Source: Micromonospora sp. M71_S20 (lineage in GTDB: Bacteria > Actinomycetota > Actinomycetes > Mycobacteriales > Micromonosporaceae). Taken from it: 64,000 bases of DNA. Below are positions 62,912 through 64,000 of this stretch, in pieces. The DNA lies in contig NZ_RCCV01000001.1 in assembly GCF_003664255.1 (NCBI RefSeq), forward strand, positions 310,001-374,000, read 5' to 3'. The first letter of the stretch is position 1, and every line of letters begins with the position of its first letter. The notes under the pieces are model-generated. The model searched no databases, had not been told where the DNA came from, and saw only the letters and a program-made list of their open reading frames with translations. A program made the position numbers and the translations under genes.

Positions 62912-64000
62912 ATGACGCAGGACCACACCGCTGGCCCGGACGCCGCACCGGAGAACCCGGCACCGTGGCGGCCCTCGCGGACGGTGGCGGTGGTGCTGGC
63001 CGGCGGCACCGGGACCCGGCTGGGCCTCGGCATCCCGAAGCAGTTACTGAAGATCGCCGGTAAGCCGATCATCGAGCACACCCTGGCGGTCTTCGAGGCG
63101 GCGCCCGAGATCGACGAGATCGTCGTGCTGATGGCCACCGGCCACGTCGCCGACGCCCAGCAGATCGTCGACAAGGCCGGCTTCCGCAAGGTCACCAAGG
63201 TGATCGAGGGTGGCGACACCCGCAACGCCACCACCCGGATCGCGCTCGACGCCGTCGGCGAGGGCGACTGCAACATCCTCTTCCACGACGCGGTGCGGCC
63301 CCTGGTGAGCGGCCGGATCGTCCGGGAGTGCGTGAACGCGCTCTGGACGTACTCGGCGGTCGACGTGGCCATCCCGTCGGCCGACACGATCGTTCAGGTC
63401 GACGAGGACGACTGCATCACCGACATCCCGGTGCGCTCCTCGCTGCGGCGGGGCCAGACGCCGCAGGCGTTCCGCTCGGGCACCATCCGCGAGGCCTACC
63501 GGCTCGCCGAGGGCGACCCGCACTTCGCCGCCACCGACGACTGCGGCGTGGTGCTGCGCTACCTGCCCGGCACGCCGATCAAGGTCATCGACGGCTCCGA
63601 CGAGAACATCAAGGTCACCCACCCGGTCGACGTGCACCTGGCGGACAAGCTGTTCCAGCTCGCCGCCGCGCAGGCGCCCCGGGTGACCGACGAGCGCAGC
63701 TACACCGAGGAGCTGACCGGCCGGACCATCGTGATCTTCGGCGGCAGCTACGGCATCGGCCACGACCTCGCCGAGCTGGCCCGCCGCTACGGCGCGCAGG
63801 TCTTCCCGTTCAGCCGCTCCAGCACCGGCACCCACGTCGAGCGCGCCGAGGACGTCGAGGCGGCGCTGAAGACCGCCTTCGAGGCCACCGGCCGGATCGA
63901 CCACGTGGTGGTCACCGCCGGCATCCTGGAGAAGGGCGCCCTCGCCGAGATGGACCAGGAGACCATGGACCGGGTGCTCCAGGTCAACTTCGTGGGGCCG
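62912..64000 (+). CDS. Bifunctional cytidylyltransferase/SDR (CDP-ribitol-type synthase), 3' end outside window
   Basis: At least 363 residues, running off the window. Residues about 25-255 are an IspD/TarI-like cytidylyltransferase: VVLAGGTGTRLGLGIPKQLL (CTP-binding loop), FHDAVRPLV, IPVRSSLRRGQTPQAFR and IKVTHPVDVHLAD. From about residue 270 a short-chain dehydrogenase begins (TIVIFGGSYGIGHDLAELA, then VVVTAGILEKG). This fusion order is that of Haemophilus Bcs1-type enzymes, which reduce ribulose-5-phosphate and make CDP-ribitol. It would supply the TagB/TagF-like polymerase at 41095. ATG at 62912 with GTGAGG about 10 bp upstream. The SDR catalytic Tyr/Lys lie beyond the window. Confidence 0.87.
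   Translation, partial: MTQDHTAGPDAAPENPAPWRPSRTVAVVLAGGTGTRLGLGIPKQLLKIAGKPIIEHTLAVFEAAPEIDEIVVLMATGHVADAQQIVDKAGFRKVTKVIEGGDTRNATTRIALDAVGEGDCNILFHDAVRPLVSGRIVRECVNALWTYSAVDVAIPSADTIVQVDEDDCITDIPVRSSLRRGQTPQAFRSGTIREAYRLAEGDPHFAATDDCGVVLRYLPGTPIKVIDGSDENIKVTHPVDVHLADKLFQLAAAQAPRVTDERSYTEELTGRTIVIFGGSYGIGHDLAELARRYGAQVFPFSRSSTGTHVERAEDVEAALKTAFEATGRIDHVVVTAGILEKGALAEMDQETMDRVLQVNFVGP

Overview
The window is GC-rich actinobacterial DNA, most probably from a Micromonospora-like organism. That assignment is an inference from the very high GC, frequent GTG starts, many ATGA/GTGA stop-start overlaps, apparent leaderless starts behind a TAnnnT box, and the GlgE-type alpha-glucan pathway. No rRNA, tRNA, CRISPR array, integrase or replication origin was seen.

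Layout. (1) 1-5169: edge of a polysaccharide locus. A sugar aminotransferase cut by the window start faces a three-gene operon (CapK/PaaK-like ligase, Wzy-like polymerase, Wzx-like flippase). (2) 5400-17283: central metabolism and glycogen. It holds nadK, pgm-glgC divergent from glgM, and glgE-glgB, with small regulators between them (AbrB-type, XRE plus a small membrane protein, mini-GntR). Together these genes supply the GlgE route: glucose-6-P to glucose-1-P, ADP-glucose, maltose-1-P, linear glucan, branched glucan. Two related palindromes built on AGATCTTGG flank glgE-glgB. (3) 17454-19523: a secreted GHL10/YngK-like glycosidase. (4) 19574-31571: an accessory island with a broken IS5-like transposase, a small membrane protein (candidate immunity), a 2143-residue RHS toxin with an unrecognised lower-GC C-terminal tip, and a divergent 1470-residue secreted DNRLRE/LamG/beta-propeller protein. 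(5) 31635-40334: assorted chromosomal genes: App1-like phosphatase, membrane glycosyltransferase, YaaA, a TAXI lipoprotein beside a two-component system, DUF952 and two hypothetical proteins. (6) 40494-64000: a large cell-surface glycopolymer region.

Region 6 appears to encode two linked capabilities. One is a Wbp/Wlb-type route to UDP-2,3-diacetamido-2,3-dideoxyglucuronic acid: 6-dehydrogenase at 50888, 3-oxidoreductase at 57993, aminotransferase at 59027 and N-acetyltransferase at 40494. The other is a teichoic-acid-like toolkit: TagB/TagF-like polymerase at 41095, TarS/TarQ-like GT2 at 44301, Wzm/Wzt ABC exporter at 61063-62767, and a CDP-ribitol-type cytidylyltransferase/SDR fusion at 62912 running off the window. 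Three GT4 paralogues sharing an NGxxGDSRVQK N-terminus, three multi-pass membrane enzymes and a membrane O-acyltransferase would assemble and decorate the polymer.

The most promising little-described element is the RHS tip plus its small membrane partner (20178-21180). The tip has a glycine-rich hydrophobic segment and the partner is an integral membrane protein, which suggests a membrane-acting toxin and its immunity protein. All calls are from reading the sequence; no database search was run.
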